Notes: generated by a model not told the origin, from the letters alone. Shown: positions 1-9,078, counted from the first letter of the stretch. The stretch: DNA of 64,000 nucleotides from Xanthomonas sp. DAR 80977 (GCF_041240605.1 NZ_CP162487.1:2735001-2799000); one strand, 5' to 3'. Numbers and translations are program-made.

Positions 1-270
1 GGGCGCGTCGCGGCGCGCGACCAGGTTCAGTTCGATCCGGAACCGCGCGGCGCCGGGCAGTCGGTGCGGCGGCACCTCGCCGAAGGCCGCTTCGACCAAA
101 TGCAGCAAGGCTTCGCTGTTGCTCTCGAAGTGGAAGTGGCCGCCGAGCAGCTGCTTGCCGAGCGAATGCGCGCGCCGCAGCCGGTCGTGGAAGGGATCGT
201 CGGCGGCGCTGCTCGCGCCGGTGTCGGCGGCAGGCTCCCAGCGTTGCGTGCGCACGGTCGAGAGCTGCAT
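1..270 (-). CDS. Partial gene at left edge, unknown protein (possibly HprK-related)
   Basis: The reading frame opens with ATG at 270 and stays open for 90 codons to the window edge, so only the N-terminus is visible. I do not recognise it with certainty. The visible part has a stretch around residues 44-70 (HFHFESNSEALLHLVEAAF, then PPHRL) that resembles the N-terminus of uncharacterised proteins found beside HPr-kinase-like and PqqD-like genes. That comparison is from memory and is weak. It diverges from the radical SAM and nucleotidyltransferase genes, and a promoter-like element sits 31-56 bp upstream of its start. PF14907-type nucleotidyltransferases often have HprK-like neighbours, which loosely fits. 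Confidence 0.6.
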   Translation of the reverse strand, partial: MQLSTVRTQRWEPAADTGASSAADDPFHDRLRRAHSLGKQLLGGHFHFESNSEALLHLVEAAFGEVPPHRLPGAARFRIELNLVARRDAP

Positions 271-300
271 GGCGTGATCCGTCTGGTCGATGCAGCGTGA

Positions 301-326
301 GTGCGCGCAGCGCAGGAAAAGGTTGC
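301..326 (-). promoter_or_regulatory. Candidate ECF promoter, looser copy, for the left-edge gene
   Basis: On the minus strand GCAACCTTTT is followed, 14 nt after GCAACC, by GCGCAC then TCA. Spacing and the -35-like block match the three exact copies elsewhere in the window; the -10-like block differs at two bases from CGGCAC. The predicted transcript would start near 294 and give a leader of about 25 nt before the ATG at 270. Confidence 0.5.
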
Positions 327-373
327 GCGGCGCGTGCGCGCGGTGCCGCCGGCGGCACGCATGCGCATGGGCC

Positions 374-399
374 ACAACCAAAGCGCACGCCGGCGGCAC
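374..399 (+). promoter_or_regulatory. Candidate ECF promoter, looser copy, for the radical SAM gene
   Basis: ACAACC is followed by exactly 14 nt and then CGGCAC and TTA. The -10-like block is exact; the -35-like block keeps CAACC but has AAA instead of TTT. It points at the radical SAM ATG at 482 with a leader of about 75 nt. It lies back to back with the minus-strand element at 301-326. Confidence 0.5.
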
Positions 400-481
400 T
401 TACGGCACGGCCACCTGCGCGCGGCCACTGCTGCATGCGCCGCGGCATCCGTCGCCGGCGCCGAACGAGACCCTTCCGCCG

Positions 482-1978
482 ATGCCAAAGATCCAGGTCA
501 GCCATTCCTACTTCCTGCGCTACGACCCCAAGCAGTGGGAACGCGGCAAGCCGTATCCGCCGCTGGCGACGCTGCAGGTGGCCACGCTGCTGCGCCGGCA
601 CGGGCACGAGGTGGTGCTGTTCGACGCGATGCTGGCCGACGGCGTGGAGGACTACCAGGCCTCGGTCCGCGCGGCGCAGCCGGACCTGGTGGTGTTCTAC
701 GAGGACAACTTCAATTTCCTGACCAAGATGTGCCTGAGCCGGATGCGCGAGGCCGCGTGCCGGATGATCGCCGAGGCGCGCGCCTGCGGCAGCCGGGTGA
801 TCGTGGCCGGCTCCGATGCGTCCGACCATCCCGAGGCGTTCCTGGCCGCCGGCGCGCACGCGGTGCTGATCGGCGAAGGCATCGCCGCGCTGCTGGAACT
901 GGTCGCGCGGCTGCAGCAATCGCCGGACATCGAGGCGGCGGCGTGGGTGGCGGACGTGGCCGACGTCGCCACCGCCGCCGCGCCGCAGCTCAGGCGCGCG
1001 CAGATCGGCGCGCGGCCGCCGGATCCGCGGCTGTCCGGCCTGGCCGCGTGGGACCTGGTGGAGATCGAGCGCTACCGCGACCTGTGGCTGCAGCGCCACG
1101 GCTATTTCAGCCTGAACATGGCGGCCTCGCGCGGCTGCCCGTTCCGCTGCAACTGGTGCGCCAAGCCGATCTGGGGCAACCACTACAAGCGCCGCAGCGC
1201 GCCGGAGGTGGCCGCGGAAATGATCCATCTCAAGCGTTCCTTCGCCCCGGACCACATCTGGATGGCCGACGACATCTTTGGCTTCCATATCGAATGGGTG
1301 GAAGAATTCGCCGCGGTGCTGGCCGCGGCCGATGGTTCGATTCCGTTCACCATCCAGACCCGCGCCGACCTCGGCAGCGAGCGCATGGCCGCCGCGCTGG
1401 CCCGCGCCGGCTGCGCGGAAGCGTGGATCGGCGCGGAGAGCGGCAGCCAGCGCATCCTCGACAAGATGACCAAGGGCACCGCGGTGGAGGACGTGATCGC
1501 CGCACGCCAGCGGCTGGGCGCGCACGGCATCCGCGTCGGCTTCTTCCTGCAGCTCGGCTACCTGGACGAGCAGCTGGACGACATCCTCGCCACCCGCGCG
1601 CTGGTGGCGCGGGCGCGTCCGGACGACATCGGCGTCAGCGTGTCGTATCCGCTGCCGGGCACCAAGTTCTACCAGCAGGTGAAGAACCAGCTCGGCCGCA
1701 AGACCCATTGGCAGGACAGCGACGACCTGGCGATGATGTTCCATGGCGCCTACGATTCGGAGTTCTACCGGCGGGTGCGCGATCTGCTGCACCGGCAGGT
1801 GGACCTGCAGCGCGGCGAGGCCACGCGTGCGCCGCACGAGCATGCGCAGGACTGGGCCGCACTGGACGCGCAGTGGCAGGCGCTGATCGCCAGCGAAGGC
1901 GCGCACCGCACCGACGCCGCGCTGCCGGCCGCCGCCAGCGCCTCCGCCCGCCGCATCCCGCTGGTGCAACGCCAATGA
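482..1978 (+). CDS. B12-binding-type radical SAM protein
   Basis: A 498-residue protein. The N-terminal ~200 residues look like a cobalamin-binding (Rossmann-like) domain. The radical SAM core follows, with cluster-binding cysteines C219, C223 and C226 in the motif GCPFRCNWC. Such enzymes use an iron-sulfur cluster and S-adenosylmethionine to start radical chemistry, often methylation or ring rearrangement; the substrate is unknown. The open frame extends back to 290, but I chose the ATG at 482 because the earlier part has no family resemblance and a promoter-like element lies at 374-399. The stop overlaps the next gene's start (ATGA), so the two are translationally coupled. A paralogue lies at 5616-7127 in the glycan cluster. 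Confidence 0.85.
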   Translation: MPKIQVSHSYFLRYDPKQWERGKPYPPLATLQVATLLRRHGHEVVLFDAMLADGVEDYQASVRAAQPDLVVFYEDNFNFLTKMCLSRMREAACRMIAEARACGSRVIVAGSDASDHPEAFLAAGAHAVLIGEGIAALLELVARLQQSPDIEAAAWVADVADVATAAAPQLRRAQIGARPPDPRLSGLAAWDLVEIERYRDLWLQRHGYFSLNMAASRGCPFRCNWCAKPIWGNHYKRRSAPEVAAEMIHLKRSFAPDHIWMADDIFGFHIEWVEEFAAVLAAADGSIPFTIQTRADLGSERMAAALARAGCAEAWIGAESGSQRILDKMTKGTAVEDVIAARQRLGAHGIRVGFFLQLGYLDEQLDDILATRALVARARPDDIGVSVSYPLPGTKFYQQVKNQLGRKTHWQDSDDLAMMFHGAYDSEFYRRVRDLLHRQVDLQRGEATRAPHEHAQDWAALDAQWQALIASEGAHRTDAALPAAASASARRIPLVQRQ

Positions 1979-3255
1979 CGCCGCACGCCACGCAGCAGCT
2001 GCATGCGCCCCGCTCCACCGATCTCCCCTCCGAGCATGCGCCGCAGCCGCCGTTGAAGCGGGTCGGCGCCGGCCTGCGCCTGGCGACCGAAACCCTGGCG
2101 CAGGAGCTGGCGCGGCCGGGCAATGCCATGCCGCAGTGGGACCGGCTGCAATGGCAGCTGGCCGCGGCGGCGACCGCCGCGCACGGCATCGGCCCCTTGC
2201 TGAGCCGGCTGTCGCTGTGGCCCGATCGCGACTGGAGCGGATTCCTGGCCGAGCAACGCGCGCATGTCGCGCACCGCTATCGGCGCATCGCCGCGTTGCT
2301 CGAGCGGATCGATGCGCTGGCGCAGGCGGCCGGCGTGGCCATCGTGCCGCTGAAGGGCGCGGCGCTGCACGCGCAGGGCCTGTACCTGGCGGGCGACCGG
2401 CCGATGGCCGACATCGACCTGCTGGTGCGCGCCGACGACGCCGAACGGGCCAGTGCATTGCTGCAGGAACTCGGCTACGAGGCCGAGTTCGTGCAATGGA
2501 AGCACCAGACCTTCCGCACGCTGCACGCGCAGCCGGTCGCCAGCCTCGGCGAGCATCGCGATACGCCGATCAACATCGAACTGCACCTGCGCATCCAGGA
2601 ACGGCTGCCGCTGGCCACGGTCGACATCAGCGAGCGGGTGTTTCCGCGCGACAGTCGCCCAGGGCTGCATCCGTATCCGTCCAACGGCGCGCTGATGAGC
2701 CACCTGCTGCTGCACGCGGCCGGCGGCATCTGCAGCCGCAGCCTGCGCTTGATGCATCTGCACGACATCTCGCTGCTGGCCACGCGGATGAGCGTGAAGG
2801 ACTGGCAGGTGCTGTGCGACGACGCCGATGGCGCGCCGTGGTGGGCGCTGCCGCCGCTGCAGCTGGTGCTGCGCTACTACCGCACCGCGATCCCGAAGGC
2901 GGTGCTGGCGCGGCTGCGCGCGCACTGCCCGCCGCTGCTGCGCCTGGTGGCGCGGCGGCTCGACCTGACCCGGGCCTCGTGCTCGCAGCTGTGGCTGCCG
3001 GCGCTGCCCGGGATCGAATGGGCGCGCTCGTTCGGCGAGGTCGTGCGCTATCTGCGGCAGCGCTTGCAGCCCTCGCCGGAGAGCCGGCAGGAGCGTGCCG
3101 ACATGATCCGCACCCAGCTGTGGCTGCAAGGCCAATCCTGGGTGTCGCTGCCGCAAAGGCGGCGCGTGTTGTTGCGCCTGCTGCGACCGGTGCCGCGGAT
3201 GGACACGCTGTATGCGGTGCGCAGTGCCTTGCATGGGTATGCGGCGGCGCGTTAG
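1975..3255 (+). CDS. Nucleotidyltransferase-fold protein (PF14907-like)
   Basis: A 426-residue protein. It carries the signature of the uncharacterised nucleotidyltransferase family: PLKG at residues 125-128 (K127) and MADIDLLVR at 144-152, where D146 and D148 would bind metal. The role of this family is not established. Members commonly occur in polysaccharide and HprK/PqqD-type loci, so a nucleotidyl transfer linked to glycan or peptide modification is a reasonable inference. The start at 1975 overlaps the radical SAM stop by four bases, indicating an operon. It converges on the glycan cluster, whose last gene ends at 3362, with a palindromic repeat between them. Confidence 0.8.
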   Translation: MTPHATQQLHAPRSTDLPSEHAPQPPLKRVGAGLRLATETLAQELARPGNAMPQWDRLQWQLAAAATAAHGIGPLLSRLSLWPDRDWSGFLAEQRAHVAHRYRRIAALLERIDALAQAAGVAIVPLKGAALHAQGLYLAGDRPMADIDLLVRADDAERASALLQELGYEAEFVQWKHQTFRTLHAQPVASLGEHRDTPINIELHLRIQERLPLATVDISERVFPRDSRPGLHPYPSNGALMSHLLLHAAGGICSRSLRLMHLHDISLLATRMSVKDWQVLCDDADGAPWWALPPLQLVLRYYRTAIPKAVLARLRAHCPPLLRLVARRLDLTRASCSQLWLPALPGIEWARSFGEVVRYLRQRLQPSPESRQERADMIRTQLWLQGQSWVSLPQRRRVLLRLLRPVPRMDTLYAVRSALHGYAAAR

Positions 3256-3277
3256 GTCACGGGTCCGCGCACAAATC

Positions 3278-3350
3278 CCCTGTAGGAGCGGCTTCAGCCG
3301 CGACAGGCATCTCGGTAATGCCCGTCGCGGCTGAAGCCGCTCCTACAGGG
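3278..3350. repeat. Inverted pair of REP-like palindromic elements
   Basis: Two 27-bp arms, 3278-3304 and 3324-3350, are exact reverse complements around a 19-bp spacer. Each arm contains TGTAGGAGCGGCTTCAGCCG, itself partly palindromic. This is the short interspersed palindrome common in Xanthomonas, Stenotrophomonas, Lysobacter and Pseudomonas. It lies between two converging genes, so the large stem may also act as a bidirectional transcription stop. A diverged single copy occurs at 53740-53767. Confidence 0.85.
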
Positions 3351-3361
3351 AAAACGCGTGC

Positions 3362-4468
3362 TCATGCACGCGCCGCGCACAGCCGTCGGTAGATCGCGCC
3401 GAAGCTGCGCACCGTGTGCTCGGCATCCTCGCGCACCGCACGGCATTGCGCGGACCAGGCCAGGCGCAGGCGCAGTTCGTCGTCGGCCAGGACCTGGCGC
3501 AGGGCCTCGGCCAGGCCGGCCCAGTCGCCGGTGGGCACCGCCAGCGCCGCCGACGGCGCCCATTCCAGCAGGTGCCCTACCCCGGTGCCGACGGTGGGCA
3601 CGCCGGCCACCGCCGCTTCCAGCAACACCATCGGCCCGGCCTCGTGCAGCGACGACAGCACCAGCAGATCGGCGGCTTCCACCAGCGGGCGCAGTTCGCG
3701 CTGGGTCTTGAAGCCGAGGAAGCGGATCTGCTGCGAGAGGCCGAGCTGGGCGGCCAGGCGCTGCATCTGCCCATCGAGCGTGTCCACGCCGACGATGTCG
3801 ATGCGGAACGCCACCCCGGCCCGCGCCAGCGCCGCCAGTGCGCGCAGCAGCGTCGGCTGGTCCTTGACCCGGTTGAGGCTGGCCACGTGCAGCAGGCGCG
3901 CCGTGCCGCCATCGCGCCGGCGCGGCGCGCGCTGCGGCCAGGCGCGCAGGTCCACGCCCAGCGGAACGCGTTCGGCGCCGATGCCCAGCGCCTGCAGCGC
4001 CTCGACGATCGGCGCGCTGGCCGCGGTCACCGCATCCGCCAGCCGCAGGACCAGCGCCTCGCGCAGCCGCCCCTGCCATTTGCGCCGCCCGCCGTAGCCG
4101 ATGGCATGCAGCGCGACCAGTTCGCCGCCGGCGATGTGCACCAGGCTCGGCCGCCGCAGCAGGCGCGCGGCGGCCACCGCGATCAGGCTGCAGTGGCCGG
4201 AGAAGATCGATTGCACCAGGTCGAACGGCGCCTGGCGATGCTCGGCGCGGATCGCGGCGACCGCGCGCAGGCGGGTGCGGCGCTCGCCGATGTTGTGGAT
4301 GCGTGCGCCGAGCAACTCCCAGCAAGCCGGCGCAGGCTCCTGGTGCAGCACGAACACATGCACCTCGTGCGTGCGCGCCAGGCGTTCGATCAGGGTCAGC
4401 AGCACCGGGATCACCCGGTACTCGCCGCTGCGATCGACGCCGCCGGGCACCACCAGGGCCAGCTTCAT
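3362..4468 (-). CDS. Glycosyltransferase, GT4 type
   Basis: A 368-residue protein with a GT-B fold layout. The N-terminus is an acceptor-binding half (LALVVPGGVDRSGEYRVIP). The C-terminal donor half contains LLHVASLNRVKDQPTLL and the E-x7-E region within HEAGPMVLLEAAVAGVPTV, which in this family contacts the sugar nucleotide. It should add one sugar to the lipid-linked repeat unit on the cytoplasmic face. It is the last gene of the cluster, and its ATG overlaps the stop of the upstream glycosyltransferase (ATGA at 4465-4468). Donor and linkage cannot be read from sequence. Confidence 0.85.
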   Translation of the reverse strand: MKLALVVPGGVDRSGEYRVIPVLLTLIERLARTHEVHVFVLHQEPAPACWELLGARIHNIGERRTRLRAVAAIRAEHRQAPFDLVQSIFSGHCSLIAVAAARLLRRPSLVHIAGGELVALHAIGYGGRRKWQGRLREALVLRLADAVTAASAPIVEALQALGIGAERVPLGVDLRAWPQRAPRRRDGGTARLLHVASLNRVKDQPTLLRALAALARAGVAFRIDIVGVDTLDGQMQRLAAQLGLSQQIRFLGFKTQRELRPLVEAADLLVLSSLHEAGPMVLLEAAVAGVPTVGTGVGHLLEWAPSAALAVPTGDWAGLAEALRQVLADDELRLRLAWSAQCRAVREDAEHTVRSFGAIYRRLCAARA

Positions 4469-5589
4469 GCCCCGCTCCGCGCGGGTTGCTCCAGCAGTTG
4501 CGCATAGGCGCGCGACCAGCGCCGGCCGACCGCCGCGAACGACAGCTGGGCATCGAAATGGGCGCGTACCAGCGCCGGCGACGGCCGCTCGGCGGCGGCG
4601 TGCACCAGCGCCTCGGCGAGCAGGCCGGCATCGCCGCACGGCCACAGTTCGCCGACGCGGCCGCAGTCGGTGAGCGCACGGAACGACGGGATGTCGGTCA
4701 GCACCGGCAGCGTGCCGCAGGCGAACGCCTCCAGCGCCGCGTAGCCGCAGCTCTCGGCCAGGCTGGCGGACACGAACAGGTCCGCCGCGCGCATCAGCGT
4801 CTGGATCTGCGCATGCGGCACCTTGCCCAGCAGGTGCACGCGCCCGCGCAGGCGCGGATCGCGCTGCACCCGCTCCTGCACCGCCTCCAGCAACGGCGCG
4901 CTGCCGAACGCGCAGAACAGCTGCAGCCCGGGCAGCCGCGCGGCGGCGCGGGCCACGCCCTCGAGCACGGTCAACGGGTCCTTGCCGGCGCTCAGGTGGC
5001 CGACCCACAGCACGCAGGGCGCGCCGTGCAGGCCGCTCTCGCGCCGCGCCTGGGCGCGGTCGCCGGGGGTGAAACGGCAGCTGGACTCGGGGATCGCGAA
5101 CAGGCGCGTGGACGGCGCGAACAGCCCGGCATGCACGAACGCGCGTGCCAGTTCCAGCGAGGTGAAGGCGATCCCGGAGGCGGCCGCGTACCACTGCCGC
5201 CACTGCGAGCGGCGCCACCAGCGCGGCGGGCGATTGGCGTGGTCCTGCAGCAGGATCGGCACCTGCGGCAGCTGCCGCGCCATCGCGCAGGCCTCGCGCG
5301 CGAACTCCAGGCCGTGTACGTGCACCACGTCGGCGCCGATCGCATGCACGATGCCGGCGATGCGCCGCGCGCGGCTGCTGGTGCCGGCGTTGCCGGGATC
5401 GGCGAAGTGGTACTCCACGCCGTTGCGCAGCAACTGCTCCGGTGTGTCCGCGGCCTGGATCACCGAGACGCGGGTGCCGCTGCCGGCCACCGCTTCGGAG
5501 ATGTCGGCCAGGGTCGGCCAGTGCGCGAACACCTGCGCCGGCGCCAGTCCCGGCGGGGTCGGGACGAAATTGATCTGCGCGACGTGCAT
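4465..5589 (-). CDS. Glycosyltransferase, GT4 type
   Basis: A 374-residue GT-B glycosyltransferase. Visible landmarks are VVHVHGLEFAREACAMA in the N-terminal half, LWVGHLSAGKDPLTVLEG at the inter-domain junction, and SLAESCGYAALEAFACGTLP carrying the conserved E-x7-E of GT4 enzymes. It probably acts on the undecaprenyl-linked repeat unit in the cytoplasm. It overlaps the next glycosyltransferase by four bases and follows the radical SAM gene by 26 bp. The ATG at 5589 was chosen because the open frame upstream is antisense-type read-through into the neighbouring gene. Confidence 0.85.
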   Translation of the reverse strand: MHVAQINFVPTPPGLAPAQVFAHWPTLADISEAVAGSGTRVSVIQAADTPEQLLRNGVEYHFADPGNAGTSSRARRIAGIVHAIGADVVHVHGLEFAREACAMARQLPQVPILLQDHANRPPRWWRRSQWRQWYAAASGIAFTSLELARAFVHAGLFAPSTRLFAIPESSCRFTPGDRAQARRESGLHGAPCVLWVGHLSAGKDPLTVLEGVARAAARLPGLQLFCAFGSAPLLEAVQERVQRDPRLRGRVHLLGKVPHAQIQTLMRAADLFVSASLAESCGYAALEAFACGTLPVLTDIPSFRALTDCGRVGELWPCGDAGLLAEALVHAAAERPSPALVRAHFDAQLSFAAVGRRWSRAYAQLLEQPARSGA

Positions 5590-5615
5590 GGGTTTCCGGC
5601 CAGGATGCGACACGC

Positions 5616-7127
5616 CTAGATGCCCGAGACCTGCGGCCGGCGCAGGCGCACCAGCCAGTTGGCCAGGTTCAGTTCCCACGGCCGGTCGTAGCGCCGGTAG
5701 CGGTAGCGCCACGCCGCCATCGCACTGAGGCCGCGCTTGGCCCAGCGCGGCGAGCGCAGGTCCTGCGCGGTGGGATAGCGGCAGCCCAGCACGGTGACGA
5801 AATCGCGGATGCGCCGGCGCAGCGCGTCGTCGAGCCAGGGCGCATCGGCATGGCAGGCGTAGTCCACCCACTGCGGCTGGGTCCATTCCTCGGGCGTGTT
5901 CGGGAACACCACCGGTTCGCCGTGCCGGTCCAGCAGCGGCATCGACGCGCGCCTGCCGCGGTCCTTCTCGTGGCGGCTGGCCTCCGGCAGCGGCGTGTAC
6001 ACGTAGACGATGATTTCCGACTGCGGATTGATCCGCTTCAGTTCGCGGATGAACTCGAAGGTCTGCTCGGTCGCGTGCACGGTGTCCTGCGGCGGCGCGA
6101 CCATGAACGACAGCTCCGGGATCACCCCGTTGCGCCGGCACAGCTCGGCCACTTCCAGGGTCTGGTCCGGGCGCGTGCCCTTGCGGATCTCCTTCAGCAT
6201 CGCCCCGCTCGGCGACTCGGCGCCGATGTAGGCCATGCGCAGCCGGCTCTTGCGCACCAGCTTCCAGGTGCTCTCGGACAGGTTGAGCAGCGCGTCGGCG
6301 CGCGCATAGCACCACCACGGCATCTCCAGCTTGGCCATGACCTCCAGCAGCGGGATCATCTCCGCCTCGCGGTCGAAGAAGTTGTGGTCGAAGAACTGGA
6401 TCGAATCGGCGCCCAGCTCTTCTTTCAGATAGCGCAGTTCGCGTTCCAGCCGCGCCGCGGTGGGCAGCGCGGTGGCGCCGCCGAACATCGCCGCCACGCC
6501 GCAGAAGGTGCAGCGGAAACGGCAACCGAGCGCGGCCTGGTGCGAGGCGGTGCGGCGGCCGAGGAAGCTGCGGCCCAGGTAGCGGCGCGGGTCGCCGAGC
6601 TTGGCGTACGACAGCGCCGGCAGGGCGTCGCCACGGCTGAAGCCGCGGTTGCGGTTGTGCACGATCGCGCCGTCCTGTTTCCACGACAGGCCGTCGATCT
6701 GCGCCAGGCCGGGCCCCTCGCCGCGCAAGGCCGCGACCAGTTCCGGCAGGGTGTCCTCGCCCTGCGCGCGGATCGCGTAGTCCACGTACGGCGCGCTCAG
6801 CGCGGTCTCGGTGTACAGCGTGGGGAAATAGCCGCCCCACACGATCGGCATCGCCGGGAAGCGTTCGCGGATCGCCGTGGACAGCGCGATCGACGGCGCG
6901 ATCTGCGGCCCGCCCATGACGCTGATCCCGACCGCGTCGTAGCGCTGTTCCTGCAGCGCCTGCAGGGCGCTGTCGATGAAGCCGCGGTCGACGTTGCCGT
7001 CGATGATGCGGCTGTCGCCGCTGCGGTCCAGCGCGGCCGCCAGGTTCAGCAGCGCCAGCGGGAAGCGGGCGTTGCCGCGCGAGGTGATGGTCGGGTTGAC
7101 CAGCAGCGTATTCGGTGTGGAAGACAT
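5616..7127 (-). CDS. B12-binding-type radical SAM protein in glycan cluster
   Basis: A 503-residue protein. Residues 1-190 resemble a cobalamin-binding domain (YDAVGISVMGGP, IVWGGYFPTLYTE). The radical SAM core begins with GCRFRCTFC, cysteines C202, C206 and C209, followed by the MAYIGAESPSGAMLKEI region typical of the Elp3/MiaB-like superfamily. It may methylate or rearrange a sugar or a lipid carrier; the substrate is unknown. Radical SAM enzymes are uncommon in ordinary Wzx/Wzy clusters, so this one marks the product as unusual. It differs clearly from the radical SAM at 482, so the two are not a recent duplication. Confidence 0.85.
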   Translation of the reverse strand: MSSTPNTLLVNPTITSRGNARFPLALLNLAAALDRSGDSRIIDGNVDRGFIDSALQALQEQRYDAVGISVMGGPQIAPSIALSTAIRERFPAMPIVWGGYFPTLYTETALSAPYVDYAIRAQGEDTLPELVAALRGEGPGLAQIDGLSWKQDGAIVHNRNRGFSRGDALPALSYAKLGDPRRYLGRSFLGRRTASHQAALGCRFRCTFCGVAAMFGGATALPTAARLERELRYLKEELGADSIQFFDHNFFDREAEMIPLLEVMAKLEMPWWCYARADALLNLSESTWKLVRKSRLRMAYIGAESPSGAMLKEIRKGTRPDQTLEVAELCRRNGVIPELSFMVAPPQDTVHATEQTFEFIRELKRINPQSEIIVYVYTPLPEASRHEKDRGRRASMPLLDRHGEPVVFPNTPEEWTQPQWVDYACHADAPWLDDALRRRIRDFVTVLGCRYPTAQDLRSPRWAKRGLSAMAAWRYRYRRYDRPWELNLANWLVRLRRPQVSGI

Positions 7128-7150
7128 GGCGGCAGGTTGCAGGGCGAGGC

Positions 7151-7849
7151 TCACGGCAGGCGCCGCAGCCGGAACACCAGCGCCACCGGAACCTGCAGCG
7201 CGGCAGGATCGAAGTGCGCGCCGGCGGGAATGTCGGCGGGATCGAGCATCGGTTCGTGCACCGCCTCGATCGCCAGCCCGAGCGCGGCGCAGGCCGCATG
7301 CCAGTGGCTGTACAGATGCTGGGTGTGACGCACCGCGTAGCGCTGGCCATCGGCCTTGAAGTCGCGGCGCCAGCCGAGCGCGTGGCCGATCGGGTGCACG
7401 TCGCTGCACAGCACGCTGCCGCCCGGACGGGTGGCGCGGTGCAGCTCGGCCAGCGCCGGCCGCAACTGCGGCAGGTGCCCGACCGCCAGCGCGCAGATGC
7501 TCAGGTCGGCGGCGGCATCGGCCACCGGCAACGCCTCCAGGCTGCCCTCGCGCAACGTGTAACGATTGCCGCCGCCGGCCGCGTCCAGTTCCTGCGCGGC
7601 GCGGCGCAGCATCTGCGGCGACAGGTCCACGCCGGTGGCATGCGCGGCGCCACGCTGCAGCGCATGCAACAGATAGCGCCCGCTGCCGCAGCCGGCATCG
7701 AGCACACGCTGTCCGCGCAGCGTGGGCGGCAGCAGCGCCAGCATGGCGCGCTGTTCGGCCTGCATCACCGGATTGTGCGCATGCGCCGGATAGCTCGCCG
7801 CCCACAGCGCATAGGCGTCGAACGGATCCAGGATCGGTACGGCGTTCAT
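7151..7849 (-). CDS. Class I SAM-dependent methyltransferase
   Basis: A 232-residue protein with the Rossmann methyltransferase motifs: motif I VLDAGCGSGRYLLHAL near residues 48-63, an acidic residue in GVDLSPQML (motif II), and LSICALAVGHLPQLRPAL (motif III/post). It belongs to the Methyltransf_11/25 group; the substrate is probably a sugar hydroxyl or amine in the repeat unit, by context. It overlaps the amidohydrolase stop by four bases upstream and lies 23 bp from the radical SAM gene downstream. It may act on the product of either partner. Confidence 0.85.
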   Translation of the reverse strand: MNAVPILDPFDAYALWAASYPAHAHNPVMQAEQRAMLALLPPTLRGQRVLDAGCGSGRYLLHALQRGAAHATGVDLSPQMLRRAAQELDAAGGGNRYTLREGSLEALPVADAAADLSICALAVGHLPQLRPALAELHRATRPGGSVLCSDVHPIGHALGWRRDFKADGQRYAVRHTQHLYSHWHAACAALGLAIEAVHEPMLDPADIPAGAHFDPAALQVPVALVFRLRRLP

Positions 7850-9075
7850 GCGCGGCGCGCCTGCATGGCGGACGGCCCGGTCGCGCGCGGCGCGTCGCCT
7901 TGCAGCTGCAGACCGGGTTCGAGCGCGAGCAGCGCCGGGTCGGCCAGCTCGGCGGCCAGCAGCTTCGGCACGCCGTCCAGCGTCGCCGGCACCGCGGCCA
8001 CGCCGGCCGCGGCGAACCAGCCGGCGAAGTCGGGATCGGCGATCCGCGGGCGCCCATCGCGCACCACCGCGCGCAGTTCGCTGCGCGCCAGGCCGACCAG
8101 GCTGTGCGCCGGATCGCCGCCGCGGTCGCCGACGATCACCAGGTCCGCGGCGGCGCCGGGCGCAAGACTGCCGCGTCCGTGCAGGCGCAGGATGCGCGCC
8201 GCCGCGGTGGTCGCCAGCGCCAGCGCCTGCGCGGCGTCGAGGCCGTTGCCGGCGGCCACGCGCAGTTCCTCGAGCAGGTCGCGCGCGCCGCTCAGGCGCG
8301 AATCGCTGCCCAGCGCCAGGCGCCCGGCCGCATGCAGCCGGCGTGGATCCAGGGTGCGCCCGAGCAAGGCCAGGTTGCTCGACGGGCACCACACCACGGC
8401 GGCGCCGCAGGCGAGCACGCGCTCGATATCGGCATCGCCCAGGCCGACGCCGTGGATCAGCACGCTGTTGCCGGCCAGGCAGCCGCGCCGCTCCAGTTCG
8501 GCCAGCTCGCCGGCGGCGAGCGCATCGGTACCCTCGGCCAGGTGGATCATCCACGGGCGATCGGCGGCGGTCGCGGCGAAGCTCTGCGCCGGCGGCGGGC
8601 CGTAGTCGGGTCCGTGCAGGGCGTAGCTCCAGCCGAACTCGCGCAGCAGCGCGACCGGGAAGTCGGCCGCATCCAGCGCGGCATGCCATGGATCGTGGTG
8701 CGCCACGCAGGTGACGCCGGCGAGCAGGTTCTTCAGCGCGCCGTGGCGCAGGCGCAGCGGCTTGGGCCGTTGCAGCGCGGCGGCGACCGCCGGATCGTGG
8801 AAATGCGCGGCGAACGCCTCGATCCAGGCATAGCTGTTGGCGAACGGTGCGGTCTGCGGCAGCGGCGGCACCGCATTGACCTGCAGGTGCTCGTGCGCAT
8901 TGATCAGTCCCGGAAATACCAGGTGCCCGTGCAACGCGACCCGGTACGCGGCCGCGGCCGGCGCTGCGGCGATGCGGCCGCCGCGCAAGGTCAGCGATGC
9001 GCGCACGGCGCCGGCGGGGCTGGCGATGCGTGCGCCGCGCAGGTAGGTGTCGATAGGAGCGGCAGCGGCGCGCAT
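7846..9075 (-). CDS. Amidohydrolase-superfamily metal-dependent hydrolase
   Basis: A 409-residue protein of the TRZ/ATZ-type amidohydrolase family. Metal ligands are visible as the HxH in GLINAHEHLQ, the later His in MIHLAEGTDAL and in VLIHGVG, and the Asp in LALGSDSRLSG. These enzymes hydrolyse amide, amidine or ring C-N bonds such as those of guanine, triazines or cytosine. Finding one sandwiched by overlapping starts between two methyltransferases in a glycan operon is odd. It may deacylate or trim an amino-sugar substituent. There is no signal peptide, so it is cytoplasmic. The ATGA overlap at 7846-7849 couples it to the methyltransferase. Confidence 0.8.
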   Translation of the reverse strand: MRAAAAPIDTYLRGARIASPAGAVRASLTLRGGRIAAAPAAAAYRVALHGHLVFPGLINAHEHLQVNAVPPLPQTAPFANSYAWIEAFAAHFHDPAVAAALQRPKPLRLRHGALKNLLAGVTCVAHHDPWHAALDAADFPVALLREFGWSYALHGPDYGPPPAQSFAATAADRPWMIHLAEGTDALAAGELAELERRGCLAGNSVLIHGVGLGDADIERVLACGAAVVWCPSSNLALLGRTLDPRRLHAAGRLALGSDSRLSGARDLLEELRVAAGNGLDAAQALALATTAAARILRLHGRGSLAPGAAADLVIVGDRGGDPAHSLVGLARSELRAVVRDGRPRIADPDFAGWFAAAGVAAVPATLDGVPKLLAAELADPALLALEPGLQLQGDAPRATGPSAMQARRA

Positions 9076-9078
9076 CGG

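Noticed and set aside
290..481. N-terminal extension of the radical SAM protein to 290
   Set aside because: The extra 64 codons look like a GC-biased chance frame, and the promoter-like element at 374-399 would lie inside the gene.
1765..3234. Long minus-strand frame of 489 codons opposite the nucleotidyltransferase
   Set aside because: Gln/Arg/His-rich antisense shadow of a well-supported gene.
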